From NCBI RefSeq assembly GCF_027947535.2, contig NZ_JAAGKO020000015.1:1-64000 (forward strand): 64,000 nucleotides of DNA. Reading direction: 5' to 3'. Below, piece by piece: positions 17,574 through 27,526 of this stretch (positions within the stretch are counted from its first letter, which is position 1; every line of letters begins with the position of its first letter). The translations under genes were made by a program, and so were the position numbers. This stretch comes from Streptantibioticus silvisoli (GTDB lineage Bacteria; Actinomycetota; Actinomycetes; Streptomycetales; Streptomycetaceae). The notes beneath the pieces were generated by a model. That model was not told the origin of the DNA. It made no database searches and was given only the letters and a program-made list of their open reading frames with translations.

Positions 17574-19217
17574 TCACCGGAGGCGGCGCACCAGGTACGC
17601 CGTACCGCGCGCCGCCTCCCGCTCCCCGGCGTACCGCTGACCCCGCATCTCGCACCACGCCGGGATGTCCAGCCGGGCGGCGGCGTCGTCCGACAGCACC
17701 GTCACCGTCCCGCCGACCGGCACCCGGCCGAAGACCTTCGCCAGTTCGATCACCGGCACCGGACACCGCTTCCCCAGCGCGTCCACCACGATCCCGCCGT
17801 CCTCGACGCCGCCGGGGTCCACGGCACCGGAGCCCACCGCACCGTCGATTTCCACCGCACCGCCCGAGCCAGCCGCACCGGAGCCCACGGCACCGTCGTC
17901 TTCCGCCGCACCGCCGAAGCCCACCGCACCGCCAGAGCCAGCCGCACCGGAGCCCACCGCACCGCCACCGGATTCCACCGCGCCGCCGAAGCCCGCCGCA
18001 CCGTCGGAGCCAACCGCACCGCCACCGGATTCCACCGCGCCCCCCAAGCCCGCCGCGCCCCCGAAACTCCCCGCGCCCTCAAATCCCCCCCACGCCCCCA
18101 GATCCTCCCGCACCGACCGCACCACCTCCGGCAGCGCCGCCAGGAACGCCTCGACGTCCGCCTCGGGCACCCCCGCCGGCAGCGACACGCGGACGTTGCC
18201 CTCGGACAACACGCCCATCGCCCGCAGCACGTGGCTCGGCGTCAGCGTGCTCGACGTGCACGAGGAGCCGGAGGAGACCGCGAAGCCGCGCCGGTCCAGG
18301 CCGCCCAGCAGTGCCTCGCCATCGACATAGAGACAGGAGAACGTCACCAGGTGCGGCAGCCGGCGCACCGGGTCGCCGACCACCTCCACGTCCGGCACCA
18401 GCTGCGGCACCCGGGACCTGATCCGGTCCACCAGCGCCGCCAGCCGGGCCCGTTCGGCCGCGGCCCCGGCCCGTACCGCCCGCAGCGAGGCCGCCGCCGC
18501 CACGATCGCCGGCAGGTTCTCGAAGCCGGCCGCCCGGCCGCCCTCCCGCTCGTCGCGGGGGCCCGGCACCGCGAACCGGGTGCCCTTGCGCACCGCCAGC
18601 AGCCCGACGCCCGCCGGGCCGCCCCACTTGTGCGCGCTGGCCGCCAGCACCGACCAGCGGCCCGCCACCGGTTCCCAGCTCAGCGACTGCGCCGCGTCCA
18701 CCAGCAGCGGCACCCCGGCCGCCGCGCACGCCTCGGCCGCCTCGGCCACCGGCTGGAGCGTGCCGACCTCGTGGTTGGCCGACTGGAGACACGCCAGGGC
18801 GGTGTCCGGCCGCAGCGCCGCCGCGAACCCGTCCGCCGCGACCCGCCCGGTCCGGTCCACCCCCACCCGGGTGACCTCGCCGCCGTCCGCCGCGTGGGCG
18901 TCCGCCGCGTGCAGCACCGAGGAGTGCTCGACCTCGGACACCACGAGGTGACGGCCCGTCCGGCGGCGCCCGGCCAGCGCGCCCGCCACGCCGGTGTGCA
19001 CCGCCCGGGTACCCGATGGAGTGAACGTCAGCTCGTCCGGCCGGCAGCCCACCTCCTGCGCCGCGGTCTCCCGCGCCGCGTCCAGCAGCAGCCGCGCCCG
19101 CCGCCCCTCCCGGTACAGCCGCGCCGGGTCCGCCCAGCCCTCGTCCAGTGCCGCCACCAGCGCCTGCCGGGCGACCGGGTGGAGCGGAGCGGTCGACGCC
19201 ACGTCGAAATAACCCAC
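17574..19217 (-). CDS. Cysteine desulfurase fused to a C-terminal TusA sulfur-carrier domain
   Basis: 547 aa in three parts. Residues 1-372 are a class V PLP cysteine desulfurase: ANHEVGTLQP, PLP lysine in SAHKWGGPAG (K197) and the persulfide-forming loop SSGSSCTSS (C320). Residues about 374-471 are a Gly/Ala/Ser linker built from units such as GGAVGSGAAGSGGAV. Residues 475-547 are a TusA/SirA domain with the sulfur-accepting cysteine in LGKRCPVPVIELAK (C485). Inference: sulfur removed from cysteine is passed within one polypeptide to the TusA cysteine, for tRNA thiolation or cofactor synthesis. The start MGYFDVAST is the usual family start. Confidence 0.92.
   Translation of the reverse strand: MGYFDVASTAPLHPVARQALVAALDEGWADPARLYREGRRARLLLDAARETAAQEVGCRPDELTFTPSGTRAVHTGVAGALAGRRRTGRHLVVSEVEHSSVLHAADAHAADGGEVTRVGVDRTGRVAADGFAAALRPDTALACLQSANHEVGTLQPVAEAAEACAAAGVPLLVDAAQSLSWEPVAGRWSVLAASAHKWGGPAGVGLLAVRKGTRFAVPGPRDEREGGRAAGFENLPAIVAAAASLRAVRAGAAAERARLAALVDRIRSRVPQLVPDVEVVGDPVRRLPHLVTFSCLYVDGEALLGGLDRRGFAVSSGSSCTSSTLTPSHVLRAMGVLSEGNVRVSLPAGVPEADVEAFLAALPEVVRSVREDLGAWGGFEGAGSFGGAAGLGGAVESGGGAVGSDGAAGFGGAVESGGGAVGSGAAGSGGAVGFGGAAEDDGAVGSGAAGSGGAVEIDGAVGSGAVDPGGVEDGGIVVDALGKRCPVPVIELAKVFGRVPVGGTVTVLSDDAAARLDIPAWCEMRGQRYAGEREAARGTAYLVRRLR
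17805..18095. repeat. Minisatellite encoding the desulfurase-TusA linker
   Basis: Degenerate tandem units, with recurring elements such as GCCACCGGATTCCACCGC and GAGCCCACCGCACCG and periods in multiples of 3, fill about 290 bp and encode the Gly/Ala/Ser linker. Copy number could vary without breaking the frame. Confidence 0.8.
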
Positions 19218-19495
19218 GCCGCCACGCTATCCCGCCGCCGTCCGCCGCGGTCCCGGGCGCCGCGCCGGTGGCCCAACCCTGGTGGCCCAACGCCGGTTAC
19301 GGGTGCGGGGCAACCCCTTCGGACCCCAGGACGCGTCCCCACCGGCGCGTTGGTACCCCTCCCCGCATGGCCCTGAGACGCTTCCAGTAGGGTTTGGTCC
19401 GCATAAACATCCACACCCTGCTCGCGCCAGGGCCCCGACCGAACGCATGCGGCCGGAAACCGGCCGCGCGGGCGAGACTCTCGGGAAGGCGCTAC

Positions 19496-20488
19496 GTGAG
19501 TCCCAACGGCTCCGACCGCATGTCGCGGCGCCCGATGCGGCGGCGCTTGCCGCAGGCGTTGGCCGCGGGCCTGGTCCTGGCGACCGCCACCGGTTGTTCC
19601 TACAAGGACTTCCCGCGGCTCGGCCTGCCCAGCCCCGCGACGGAACAGGCACCGCAGATTCTTTCGCTCTGGCAGGGCTCCTGGGCCGCCGCGCTGGTGA
19701 CCGGCGTGCTTGTCTGGGGCCTCATCCTGTGGAGCGTGATCTTCCACCGCAGAAGCCGGACGAAGATCGAGGTTCCGCCGCAGACCCGGTACAACATGCC
19801 CATCGAGGCGCTGTACACGGTGGTTCCGCTCGTCATCGTCGCGGTGTTCTTCTACTTCACCGCGCGCGACGAGAACGACATACTCAAGGTTTCCAAGAAG
19901 CCCGACCACATCGTCAACGTGGTGGGCTACCAGTGGAGCTGGGGCTTCAACTACATCGAGCACGTGCCGGGCACGCCGACGACGCCGGTCAAGATCCCGT
20001 CGCAGCTGTCCAGCATTCCGCCGAAGTACCTGGAAGGCCGCCCGGCCGACGCCAACGGCGTCTACGAGACCGGCGTGCCCGGTCAGTGGACCCCCGGCAA
20101 CCCGAGCCCCGGTCCGACGCTGTGGCTCCCCAAGGGCCAGTCTGTGCTCTTCCTGCTGACGTCGCGGGACGTCATCCACGACTTCTGGGTGATCCCGTTC
20201 CTCATGAAGATGGACGTCGTCCCCGGCCGTACCAACGAGTTCCAGGTCACCCCGGACAAGCTGGGCACCTTCCGCGGCAAGTGCGCGGAACTGTGCGGCG
20301 TCGACCACTCGCGGATGCTGTTCAACGTGAAGGTCGTCACCCCGGCCCAGTACCAGCAGCACCTGAAGGACCTGGCGAAGGCGGGCCAGACGGGTTACGT
20401 CCCGGCCGGCATCGCCACCACGGGCAACACCCGTGACGCCTCGACCAACGCGGAGCCGGGCGTCACCACTACCGGGAGCGACCAGTGA
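19496..20488 (+). CDS. ctaC: Cytochrome c oxidase subunit II
   Basis: CuA-bearing subunit of the aa3 oxidase; accepts electrons from the bcc complex. 330 aa. Seen: a lipoprotein-type signal with lipobox ATGC at about residue 36, two membrane helices (about 55-80 and 100-125), then the cupredoxin domain with CuA ligands in DVIHDFWV and [15 protein letters not shown] at 19496 has GGAAGG 8 nt upstream. It overlaps ctaD by 4 bp (GTGA). The 278-bp upstream gap is shared with the divergent desulfurase gene. Confidence 0.97.
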   Translation: MSPNGSDRMSRRPMRRRLPQALAAGLVLATATGCSYKDFPRLGLPSPATEQAPQILSLWQGSWAAALVTGVLVWGLILWSVIFHRRSRTKIEVPPQTRYNMPIEALYTVVPLVIVAVFFYFTARDENDILKVSKKPDHIVNVVGYQWSWGFNYIEHVPGTPTTPVKIPSQLSSIPPKYLEGRPADANGVYETGVPGQWTPGNPSPGPTLWLPKGQSVLFLLTSRDVIHDFWVIPFLMKMDVVPGRTNEFQVTPDKLGTFRGKCAELCGVDHSRMLFNVKVVTPAQYQQHLKDLAKAGQTGYVPAGIATTGNTRDASTNAEPGVTTTGSDQ

Positions 20489-22209
20489 CCATCCTCAACG
20501 AACCAGCGGGCACCGCCGCTGCCGAGGCGCCGCACCGGCCGCGGCAGCGCAACGCCGGTACCAAGGTGATCAGCTGGCTGAGCACCACGGACCACAAGAC
20601 CATCGGCACCCTGTACCTGACGACCTCCTTTGCGTTCTTCTGCATCGGCGGCATCATGGCGCTGCTCATGCGCGCCGAACTCGCCCGGCCCGGTCTTCAG
20701 ATCATGTCGAACGAGCAGTTCAACCAGGCGTTCACGATGCACGGCACGATCATGCTGCTGATGTTCGCGACGCCGCTGTTCGCCGGGTTCACCAACTGGA
20801 TCATGCCGTTGCAGATCGGCGCGCCCGACGTGGCGTTCCCGCGGCTGAACATGTTCGCCTACTGGCTCTACCTGTTCGGCTCGCTGATCGCGGTCGGCGG
20901 CTTCCTCACCCCGCAGGGCGCGGCCGACTTCGGCTGGTTCGCCTACTCCCCGCTGTCCGACGCGGTCCGGTCCCCCGGGGTCGGCTCGGACATGTGGATC
21001 ATGGGTCTGGCGCTGTCGGGCTTCGGCACGATCCTCGGTGCCGTCAACTTCATCACCACGATCATCTGCATGCGCGCGCCCGGCATGACGATGTTCCGCA
21101 TGCCGATCTTCGTGTGGAACGTGCTGCTGACCTCGGTGCTCGCCCTGCTGGCGTTCCCGGTGCTGGCGGCCGCGCTGCTCGCGCTGGAGGCGGACCGAAA
21201 ATTCGGGGCGCACGTGTTCGATGCGGCCAACGGTGGCGCGTTGCTCTGGCAGCACCTGTTCTGGTTCTTCGGGCATCCAGAGGTCTACATCATCGCGCTG
21301 CCGTTCTTCGGCATCATCAGTGAGGTCATCCCGGTCTTCAGCCGCAAGCCGATGTTCGGTTACGTCGGCCTGATCGGCGCGACCATCGGCATCGCCGGCC
21401 TGTCGGTGACGGTGTGGGCCCACCACATGTACGTCACCGGTGGCGTGCTGCTGCCGTTCTTCTCCTTCATGACCTTCCTGATCGCGGTACCGACCGGGGT
21501 GAAGTTCTTCAACTGGATCGGCACGATGTGGAAGGGCTCACTGAGCTTCGAGACACCGATGCTCTGGGCGATCGGCTTCCTGATCACCTTCACCTTCGGT
21601 GGTCTGACCGGCGTCATCCTGGCCTCGCCGCCGCTGGACTTCCACGTCTCGGACTCCTACTTCGTGGTGGCGCACTTCCACTACGTGGTGTTCGGCACCG
21701 TGGTGTTCGCGATGTTCGCCGGCTTCCACTTCTGGTGGCCGAAGATGACCGGCAAGATGCTCGACGAACGCCTCGGCAAGATCACGTTCTGGACGCTGTT
21801 CATCGGCTTCCACGGCACCTTCCTCGTCCAGCACTGGCTGGGCGCCGAGGGCATGCCGCGCCGGTACGCCGACTACCTCGCGGGTGACGGCTTCACGACG
21901 CTGAACACGATCTCCTCGATCAGCTCCTTCCTGCTGGGCATGTCGATCCTGCCGTTCATGTACAACGTGTGGAAGACCGCCAAGTACGGCAAGAAGGTCG
22001 AGGTCGACGACCCGTGGGGTTACGGCCGCTCCCTGGAGTGGGCGACCTCCTGCCCGCCGCCGCGGCACAACTTCCTCACGCTGCCGCGCATCCGCTCCGA
22101 GTCCCCGGCCTTCGACCTGCACCACCCGGAGATCGCGGCGCTGGAGCAGCTGGACAACCACGGCAGCCGTCAGATGGCAGAGGTCGAGAACAAGGAGGCC
22201 GGCAAGTGA
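20485..22209 (+). CDS. ctaD: Cytochrome c oxidase subunit I
   Basis: Catalytic subunit with haem a, haem a3 and CuB; reduces O2 to water and pumps protons. 574 aa with twelve expected membrane helices. Seen: haem a ligand in [10 protein letters not shown], the CuB and cross-link motif [17 protein letters not shown], and the paired haem ligands in [10 protein letters not shown]. Translation is probably coupled at both ends: GTGA overlaps with ctaC and with ctaF. Confidence 0.98.
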   Translation: MTILNEPAGTAAAEAPHRPRQRNAGTKVISWLSTTDHKTIGTLYLTTSFAFFCIGGIMALLMRAELARPGLQIMSNEQFNQAFTMHGTIMLLMFATPLFAGFTNWIMPLQIGAPDVAFPRLNMFAYWLYLFGSLIAVGGFLTPQGAADFGWFAYSPLSDAVRSPGVGSDMWIMGLALSGFGTILGAVNFITTIICMRAPGMTMFRMPIFVWNVLLTSVLALLAFPVLAAALLALEADRKFGAHVFDAANGGALLWQHLFWFFGHPEVYIIALPFFGIISEVIPVFSRKPMFGYVGLIGATIGIAGLSVTVWAHHMYVTGGVLLPFFSFMTFLIAVPTGVKFFNWIGTMWKGSLSFETPMLWAIGFLITFTFGGLTGVILASPPLDFHVSDSYFVVAHFHYVVFGTVVFAMFAGFHFWWPKMTGKMLDERLGKITFWTLFIGFHGTFLVQHWLGAEGMPRRYADYLAGDGFTTLNTISSISSFLLGMSILPFMYNVWKTAKYGKKVEVDDPWGYGRSLEWATSCPPPRHNFLTLPRIRSESPAFDLHHPEIAALEQLDNHGSRQMAEVENKEAGK

Positions 22210-22604
22210 AGGTCCAGGGCAAGATGTTCCTGTGGCTGGCCGTCTTCATCCTGGCGTCGGCCATCGTCTACTGCCTCTGGTCGGGCGAGCCCGCCGGAAG
22301 CGTGGCGCTGTTCATGGCCTTCGCCCTGAGCCTGATGATCGGCTTCTACCTGTCGTTCACCGCCCGCCGGGCGGACAACGGGGCGCAGGACCGGGCCGAC
22401 GCCGACGTGGCGGACGACGCCGGTGAGATCGGGTTCTTCAGCCCGCACAGCTGGCAGCCGCTCATGCTGGCCACCGGTGGCGCGCTGGCGTTCCTCGGCA
22501 TCATCTTCGGCTGGTGGATCATGTACTTCGCCGCTCCGGTGATCATGGTCGCCATCTTCGGCTGGGTCTTCGAGTACTACCGGGGCTCCGACCAGCGGTA
22601 CTGA
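22206..22604 (+). CDS. ctaF: Cytochrome c oxidase subunit IV (actinobacterial type)
   Basis: 132 aa with four membrane helices (about 5-25, 30-52, 82-104, 105-124), matching the small actinobacterial subunit IV. Seen: [14 protein letters not shown] start and the conserved [14 protein letters not shown] and [12 protein letters not shown] overlaps the ctaD stop. A strong hairpin follows. Confidence 0.94.
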   Translation: MKVQGKMFLWLAVFILASAIVYCLWSGEPAGSVALFMAFALSLMIGFYLSFTARRADNGAQDRADADVADDAGEIGFFSPHSWQPLMLATGGALAFLGIIFGWWIMYFAAPVIMVAIFGWVFEYYRGSDQRY

Positions 22605-22628
22605 CCGCGGGCCGCAGCACCAGCACGA

Positions 22629-22673
22629 GGGCCGGGGCCCGGACACCGCACGGTGTCCGGGCCCCGGCCCTTT
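22629..22673 (+). terminator. Intrinsic terminator of the ctaCDF operon
   Basis: A perfect 19-bp stem (22629-22647 with 22652-22670), 4-nt loop GCAC, followed by TTT. It begins 25 bp after the ctaF stop. Confidence 0.9.
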
Positions 22674-22760
22674 CGGCGTCCCGGCCCCCGTGATGTCCCG
22701 GCCCTTTCGGCACCCGAGCCCCGTGGCGTCCCGGCCCTCTCGGCGTCCTGGGCCGCCCGC
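22674..22760. repeat. Degenerate repeats after the cta terminator
   Basis: Imperfect copies of GTCCCGGCCCTTTCGGC with CCCCGTG segments (period about 38-40 bp) extend from the terminator's right arm; they look like partial duplications of it. The rest of the 305-bp spacer (to 22909) shows no gene. Confidence 0.6.
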
Positions 22761-22909
22761 GTCGCGGCCGGCGGTGCGGGGGAGGCGGTGCGCGACCCGG
22801 ACGGCCCAGTGGGCCGCCGCAGGCCGGGGGAGGCGGTGCGTATACCCCGGGACCCCCGTTTGCCGGAACACAACGCGCCGGGAGTCGTCATTTTTCATAC
22901 GTTGTGAGC

Positions 22910-24187
22910 ATGAGTCAGACACCTCGATGCCGGACAGCGACACGCAGCCTGACCTCGCTGGCGCTCCTCGCACCCCTGGCCGCGGGTCTCACCGCCTGCG
23001 GCTCCTCCGGGGACCCGTTGGCCAACACGCCGTACAACGCGGCCGGCCAGATCAGGTACAGCGACGTCGACGGCGCCCAGCAGGTCGACCCGAGCAAGCC
23101 GCTCACCGTGACCTCCAAGGGCGGCAGCCGAATAACCGACGTCACCGCCACCGACGGCACCGGGCGCTTCGTGGCCGGCGCCCTCAGCGACGACGGTACC
23201 CAGTGGCACAGCACCGGACCGCTCGCGGCCGGCACCCGCTACACCGTCCGGGTGAGTACCGAGAACGGCGACGGCGCCCAGGGCCGCGAGACGGTGACCT
23301 TCGCCACGAAACCCGCCAACAACCTGCTCAACGTGACCTTCGGGCCGGACGCCGGAACCTACGGCGTCGGCGAACCGGTGACCGCCGCCCTCAGCAAGCC
23401 GGTCCACGACCACACCGCCCGCGCCCGGGTCGAAGCCGCCCTGCACGTCACCTCGACCCCCGCGGTGACCGGTTCCTGGTACTGGGTGGACGACCAGACC
23501 CTGCACTTCCGCCCCAAGCGGTACTGGCCCGCCCACGCCACCGTCTCCGTCAGCAGCGGCCTGGGCGGCGCCCAGATCAGCAAGGGCGTCTTCGGCGGCT
23601 CCGCCAAGCCCGTGACCTTCGACACCGGTGACCGGGTCCTCGCCCTCACCGACGCCGGCACCCACCAGCTGACCTTCTACCGCAACGGCGACGAGGTCCG
23701 CACCATGCCGGTGACCACCGGCAAACCCGGCTTCGACACCCGCAACGGCATCAAGGTCGTGCTGGAGAAGCAGTCCTTCGTCCAGATGAAATCCAGCACC
23801 GTCGGCATCGCCGCGGGCAGCTCCAACTCCTACGACCTGCCGGTCCACTGGGCCACCCGGGTGACATGGAGCGGTGAATACGTGCACGCCGCGCCGTGGT
23901 CGGTCGGCTCGCAGGGGGTGGCCAACACCAGCCACGGCTGCACCGGCATGAGCACCGAGAACGCCAAGTGGTTCTTCGACGAGGTCCGCCCCGGCGACGT
24001 CGTCCAGGTCGTCGGCTCCGGCGGCCACGACATGGAGGACTTCGGCAACGGCTTCGGCGACTGGAACCTGTCGTGGGACGAGTGGCTCAAGGGCAGCGCG
24101 CTCGGCGCCCGGGCCACCTCGGGCAGCAGGGCCGACAACGAGGCCACCCATCAGAGCCAGGCGTCCCGGCTCACCCCGCAGGTGTGA
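22910..24187 (+). CDS. L,D-transpeptidase lipoprotein (YkuD family)
   Basis: Makes 3-3 cross-links in peptidoglycan. 425 aa: a lipoprotein signal with lipobox LTAC (C30), two Ig-like domains (about 40-230), and a YkuD domain whose active-site motif SHGCTGMS carries the catalytic cysteine at about residue 344 with its histidine two residues before. The C-terminal tail (GSALGARATSGSRADNEATHQSQ) is polar. ATG at 22910 and GTG at 22904 are both possible; neither has a clear ribosome-binding site. It sits between the two parts of the cytochrome oxidase locus on the same strand. Confidence 0.93.
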   Translation: MSQTPRCRTATRSLTSLALLAPLAAGLTACGSSGDPLANTPYNAAGQIRYSDVDGAQQVDPSKPLTVTSKGGSRITDVTATDGTGRFVAGALSDDGTQWHSTGPLAAGTRYTVRVSTENGDGAQGRETVTFATKPANNLLNVTFGPDAGTYGVGEPVTAALSKPVHDHTARARVEAALHVTSTPAVTGSWYWVDDQTLHFRPKRYWPAHATVSVSSGLGGAQISKGVFGGSAKPVTFDTGDRVLALTDAGTHQLTFYRNGDEVRTMPVTTGKPGFDTRNGIKVVLEKQSFVQMKSSTVGIAAGSSNSYDLPVHWATRVTWSGEYVHAAPWSVGSQGVANTSHGCTGMSTENAKWFFDEVRPGDVVQVVGSGGHDMEDFGNGFGDWNLSWDEWLKGSALGARATSGSRADNEATHQSQASRLTPQV

Positions 24188-24258
24188 CCCTGGGCCACCC
24201 GGCGGTACCCCGACGGCCGTTCACCGCGACCCGGTGAACGGCCGTCCGGCCCAACGGG

Positions 24259-24657
24259 TCAGGCCACCGCGTGCCGCTCGCGCAGCAGGTCCGCCAGGGA
24301 CCGCGCGAGCGCCGCCGGGTCCACCGGATGCGTCACCACGGCGTCCGCCCGGCTCCAGGTGGCCAGCCAGGCGTCCTGCGGGCGGCCGATGAGCAGCAGC
24401 ACCGGGGGGCAGTGGAAGATCTCGTCCTTCACCTGCCGGCACAGCCCCATCCCGCCGGCCGGCACCGCCTCACCGTCGAACACGCACACGTCGATGCCGC
24501 CCTCGTCCAGCGCCTTCAGCACCGCCGACAGGGTCGCGCACTCCAGGAACTCCACCCGCCGCACGTCCGGGGCCGGACGCCGTCCGGCCGCCAGCCGGAC
24601 CTGTTCGCGGGTGTTCGCGTCGTCGCTGTAGACGAGCACCGTGGCCGCCTGATCCAT
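24259..24657 (-). CDS. Atypical response-regulator receiver protein, stand-alone
   Basis: 132 aa, a single CheY-like fold with no output domain. Seen: acidic pair in VLVYSDDANT, a candidate phosphoacceptor aspartate in IDVCVFDGEA, but THPVDP where receivers usually have a lysine followed by proline, so signalling by the standard route is uncertain. ATG at 24657 has GAGGAGG at an ideal spacing. It is the only leftward gene inside the cytochrome block. Confidence 0.75.
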   Translation of the reverse strand: MDQAATVLVYSDDANTREQVRLAAGRRPAPDVRRVEFLECATLSAVLKALDEGGIDVCVFDGEAVPAGGMGLCRQVKDEIFHCPPVLLLIGRPQDAWLATWSRADAVVTHPVDPAALARSLADLLRERHAVA

Positions 24658-24951
24658 GACCTGCCTCCTCGCCGAGGGGGCGCCGCGCGACTGGTGACAG
24701 ACCGCGGCGCGGACAGGGCGGATGCTACTCCGGCCGACCCCTCCGGGAGGAGAGGCCGTACCGCGCCGATGCCGCCGCCGTCCGCCGCCGGCCGCCGCGC
24801 GGGCCGTCCGCCACCCGGTTCCCGGCCGCCCCGGCGTCCACCACGACCACCGGTGCTTCCCTCGTTCGAGGGATACCGGCGACGCGCGGCACGGTTGTAC
24901 CCGAAGCTCTTGACACACCGAACGGCACCCCCGGAGTGAGCGCGGGATAAG

Positions 24952-24972
24952 CGACCGACATAATGTCGGTCG
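24952..24972 (+). promoter_or_regulatory. Palindrome enclosing the ctaE start codon
   Basis: Arms CGACCGACAT (24952-24961) and ATGTCGGTCG (24963-24972) are perfect reverse complements with one central base. The ATG of ctaE is the first codon of the right arm, and no normal Shine-Dalgarno is placed before it. A TTGACA hexamer lies at 24910-24915. The 305-bp gap 24658-24962 otherwise holds only GC-rich spacer. Confidence 0.6.
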
Positions 24973-25583
24973 TGGCGACAGCAACAGCAGTAGATACCGG
25001 GCACGCGCACCCGTCGGTCAACCGGCCGAACATGACAAGCGTCGGAACCATCATCTGGCTGAGTTCCGAGCTGATGTTCTTCGCGGCCCTCTTCGCGATG
25101 TACTTCACCCTGCGTTCGGTGACCGGCACGGCGTTCTGGCACAGCCAGAACGACGCGCTGAACGTGCCGTTCTCGGCGTGCAACACCACGATCCTGGTGC
25201 TCTCCTCCTTCACCTGTCAGTTCGGCGTGTTCGCCGCCGAACGCGGTGACGTGAAGCGGCTGCGGATGTGGTTCATGATCACGTTCGTCATGGGTGCCAT
25301 GTTCATCGGCGGCCAGATCTTCGAGTACACCGATCTGGTGCGCAATGCCGGGCTCTCCCTGAAGTCCAGCCCCTACGGCTCGGTGTTCTACCTGACCACC
25401 GGCTTCCACGGGCTGCACGTGACGGGTGGTCTGATCGCGTTCCTGCTGGTACTCGGCAGGACGTACGCGGCGAAGAAGTTCACCCATGAACAGGCGACCG
25501 CGGCCATCGTCGTGTCCTACTACTGGCACTTCGTCGATGTCGTCTGGATCGGCCTCTTCGCCACGATCTACTTGATCAAGTAA
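24963..25583 (+). CDS. ctaE: Cytochrome c oxidase subunit III
   Basis: 206 aa with five membrane helices, typical of the short actinobacterial subunit III. Seen: [23 protein letters not shown], the ERGDVKRL loop, [10 protein letters not shown], and the C-terminal [14 protein letters not shown]. Start ATG at 24963 ([11 protein letters not shown]); GTG at 24972 is possible. First gene of the ctaE-qcrCAB cluster. Confidence 0.97.
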   Translation: MSVVATATAVDTGHAHPSVNRPNMTSVGTIIWLSSELMFFAALFAMYFTLRSVTGTAFWHSQNDALNVPFSACNTTILVLSSFTCQFGVFAAERGDVKRLRMWFMITFVMGAMFIGGQIFEYTDLVRNAGLSLKSSPYGSVFYLTTGFHGLHVTGGLIAFLLVLGRTYAAKKFTHEQATAAIVVSYYWHFVDVVWIGLFATIYLIK

Positions 25584-25646
25584 CCGGTTCGCGCCGGAAC
25601 CACACCAGAAGCATCGACGCAGAAGATCCTGACACCGGGGTAATCC

Positions 25647-26456
25647 GTGAAAAAGCTCTCCGCACGACGACGCCACCCGCTGGCTGCGCTCGTCGTCCTA
25701 CTCTTCGCGCTTGCGGCCACCGGGGGGCTGTATGCCGCGTTCGCGCCGGCTGACAAGGCACAGGCCGACACCTCGTCGCAGTCCCTCGCCATCCAGGAGG
25801 GCCAGAAGCTCTACTCGGTCGGCTGCGCCACCTGCCACGGGACCTCCGGGAAGGGCACCAAGACCGGACCCTCCCTGGTCGGTGTCGGCTCGGCGGCGGT
25901 GGACTTCCAGGTCGGCACCGGACGCATGCCGGCCCAGCAGCAGGGCCCGCAGATCCCGGAGAAGAAGGCGATCTACAACCAGGCCCAGGTGGACCAGCTC
26001 GCGGCGTACATCGCCTCGCTGGGCCCCGGCCCGGTCAAGCCGACCAGTCAGCAGTACAGCCCGGACGGCGCGGACATCGCCAACGGCGGCCAGCTGTTCC
26101 GCACCAACTGCTCGCAGTGCCACAACGCCTCCGGCAAGGGCGGTGCGCTCACGGAGGGCAAGTACGCCCCCTCGCTGGAGAACGCGCCCCCGAAGTACAT
26201 CTACGAGGCCATGCTCACCGGCCCGCAGAACATGCCGTCCTTCCCGGACAGCACCATGCCGCAGAAGGACAAGAAGGACATCATCGCCTACCTCGGCGCG
26301 ACCGACAGCGACAAGGCCGCCAACCCCGGCGGCCTGGAGCTCGGCGGTATCGGCCCGGTCAGCGAGGGTCTGTTCGGCTGGGTGTTCGGACTGGGCGCGC
26401 TGATCGCGCTGGCCATCTGGGTCGCCACGCACACCACCAAGGCCAGGAAGTCATGA
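25647..26456 (+). CDS. qcrC: Dihaem cytochrome c of the bcc complex
   Basis: Membrane-anchored c-type cytochrome that links the bcc complex directly to the aa3 oxidase, replacing soluble cytochrome c. 269 aa. Seen: an N-terminal membrane segment (about 10-32), haem motifs CATCH and CSQCH about 95 residues apart, distal ligand candidates in GRMPAQQ and NMPSFPD, and a C-terminal membrane anchor (about 240-262). GTG start; its stop overlaps the qcrA start (ATGA). Confidence 0.97.
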   Translation: MKKLSARRRHPLAALVVLLFALAATGGLYAAFAPADKAQADTSSQSLAIQEGQKLYSVGCATCHGTSGKGTKTGPSLVGVGSAAVDFQVGTGRMPAQQQGPQIPEKKAIYNQAQVDQLAAYIASLGPGPVKPTSQQYSPDGADIANGGQLFRTNCSQCHNASGKGGALTEGKYAPSLENAPPKYIYEAMLTGPQNMPSFPDSTMPQKDKKDIIAYLGATDSDKAANPGGLELGGIGPVSEGLFGWVFGLGALIALAIWVATHTTKARKS

Positions 26457-27526
26457 GTAGCGAGCCTGGATCACACGAGGACATGTCAGAAGACAACCTG
26501 CCAAGTGAGCGCGCGCACGACGCTCACCACGGTGCGGTCGCGGTGGCCGGGGACGCGTTCGCCGACCCGGGCCTGCCGGCCCACCTGCCCCGCCGTCAGG
26601 ACTTGGACGAGCAGGCCGCCAAGCACTCCGAGCGGGTCGTCGCGGGTCTGTTCGTGCTGTCGATGCTGGCCACCATCGGCTTCATCGCGTCGTACGTGAC
26701 GCTGAAGCCGGGGAAGATCGTCTACATCTTCCCGGTCGGCCACGTCAGCGCGCTGAACTTCGCGCTCGGCCTGACCCTGGGCCTGGCCCTGTTCTGCATC
26801 GGCGCCGGCGCGGTCCACTGGGCCCGCACCCTGATGTCCGACGTGGAGACCCCCGCCGAGCGGCACCCGATCGAGGCGTCGCCCGAGGTGCGCGCCCAGG
26901 TCATCGCCGACTTCAAGCAGGGCGCCGCGGAGAGCCAGTTCGGCCGCCGCAAGCTGATCCGCAACACGATGTTCGGCGCGATGGCCATGGTGCCGCTGTC
27001 CGGCCTGGTGCTGCTGCGCGACCTGGGCCCGCTGCCCGGCAAGAGCCTGCGCACCACCGCCTGGCGCAAGGGCATGACGCTGATCAACCCGAACACCAAC
27101 CTGCCGCTGCGTCCGGAGGACATCACCACCGGCTCGCTGACCTTCGCCCAGCCGCCCGGGCTGTCGGAGGACGACGACGACTTCCAGGACGTCATCGCCA
27201 AGGCCGCCCTGATGATCGTCCGCATCGAGCCGGACGAGATCAAGGACAAGCGCGAGCTGGACTGGGGCCACCAGGGCATCGTGGCGTTCTCCAAGATCTG
27301 CACGCACGTCGGCTGCCCGATCAGCCTGTACGAGCAGCAGACCCACCACGTCCTGTGCCCCTGCCACCAGTCGACGTTCGACCTGGCCGACGGTGGCCGG
27401 GTCATCTTCGGCCCGGCGGGCCACGCCCTGCCGCAGCTGCGGATCAGCGTCAACGGCAGCGGCTACCTCGAGGCGCTCGGCGACTTCGCGGAGCCGGTCG
27501 GCCCGAGCTTCTGGGAGCGCGGATGA
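26453..27526 (+). CDS. qcrA: Rieske iron-sulfur subunit of the bcc complex
   Basis: Carries the [2Fe-2S] cluster that oxidises menaquinol. 357 aa with three N-terminal membrane helices (about 60-85, 95-125, 175-195), the actinobacterial arrangement, then the Rieske fold with CTHVGCPISL and CPCHQSTFD as the Cys/His ligands. ATG at 26453 is coupled to qcrC; an internal ATG at 26483 could also serve. Its stop overlaps the qcrB start. Confidence 0.97.
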   Translation: MSSEPGSHEDMSEDNLPSERAHDAHHGAVAVAGDAFADPGLPAHLPRRQDLDEQAAKHSERVVAGLFVLSMLATIGFIASYVTLKPGKIVYIFPVGHVSALNFALGLTLGLALFCIGAGAVHWARTLMSDVETPAERHPIEASPEVRAQVIADFKQGAAESQFGRRKLIRNTMFGAMAMVPLSGLVLLRDLGPLPGKSLRTTAWRKGMTLINPNTNLPLRPEDITTGSLTFAQPPGLSEDDDDFQDVIAKAALMIVRIEPDEIKDKRELDWGHQGIVAFSKICTHVGCPISLYEQQTHHVLCPCHQSTFDLADGGRVIFGPAGHALPQLRISVNGSGYLEALGDFAEPVGPSFWERG

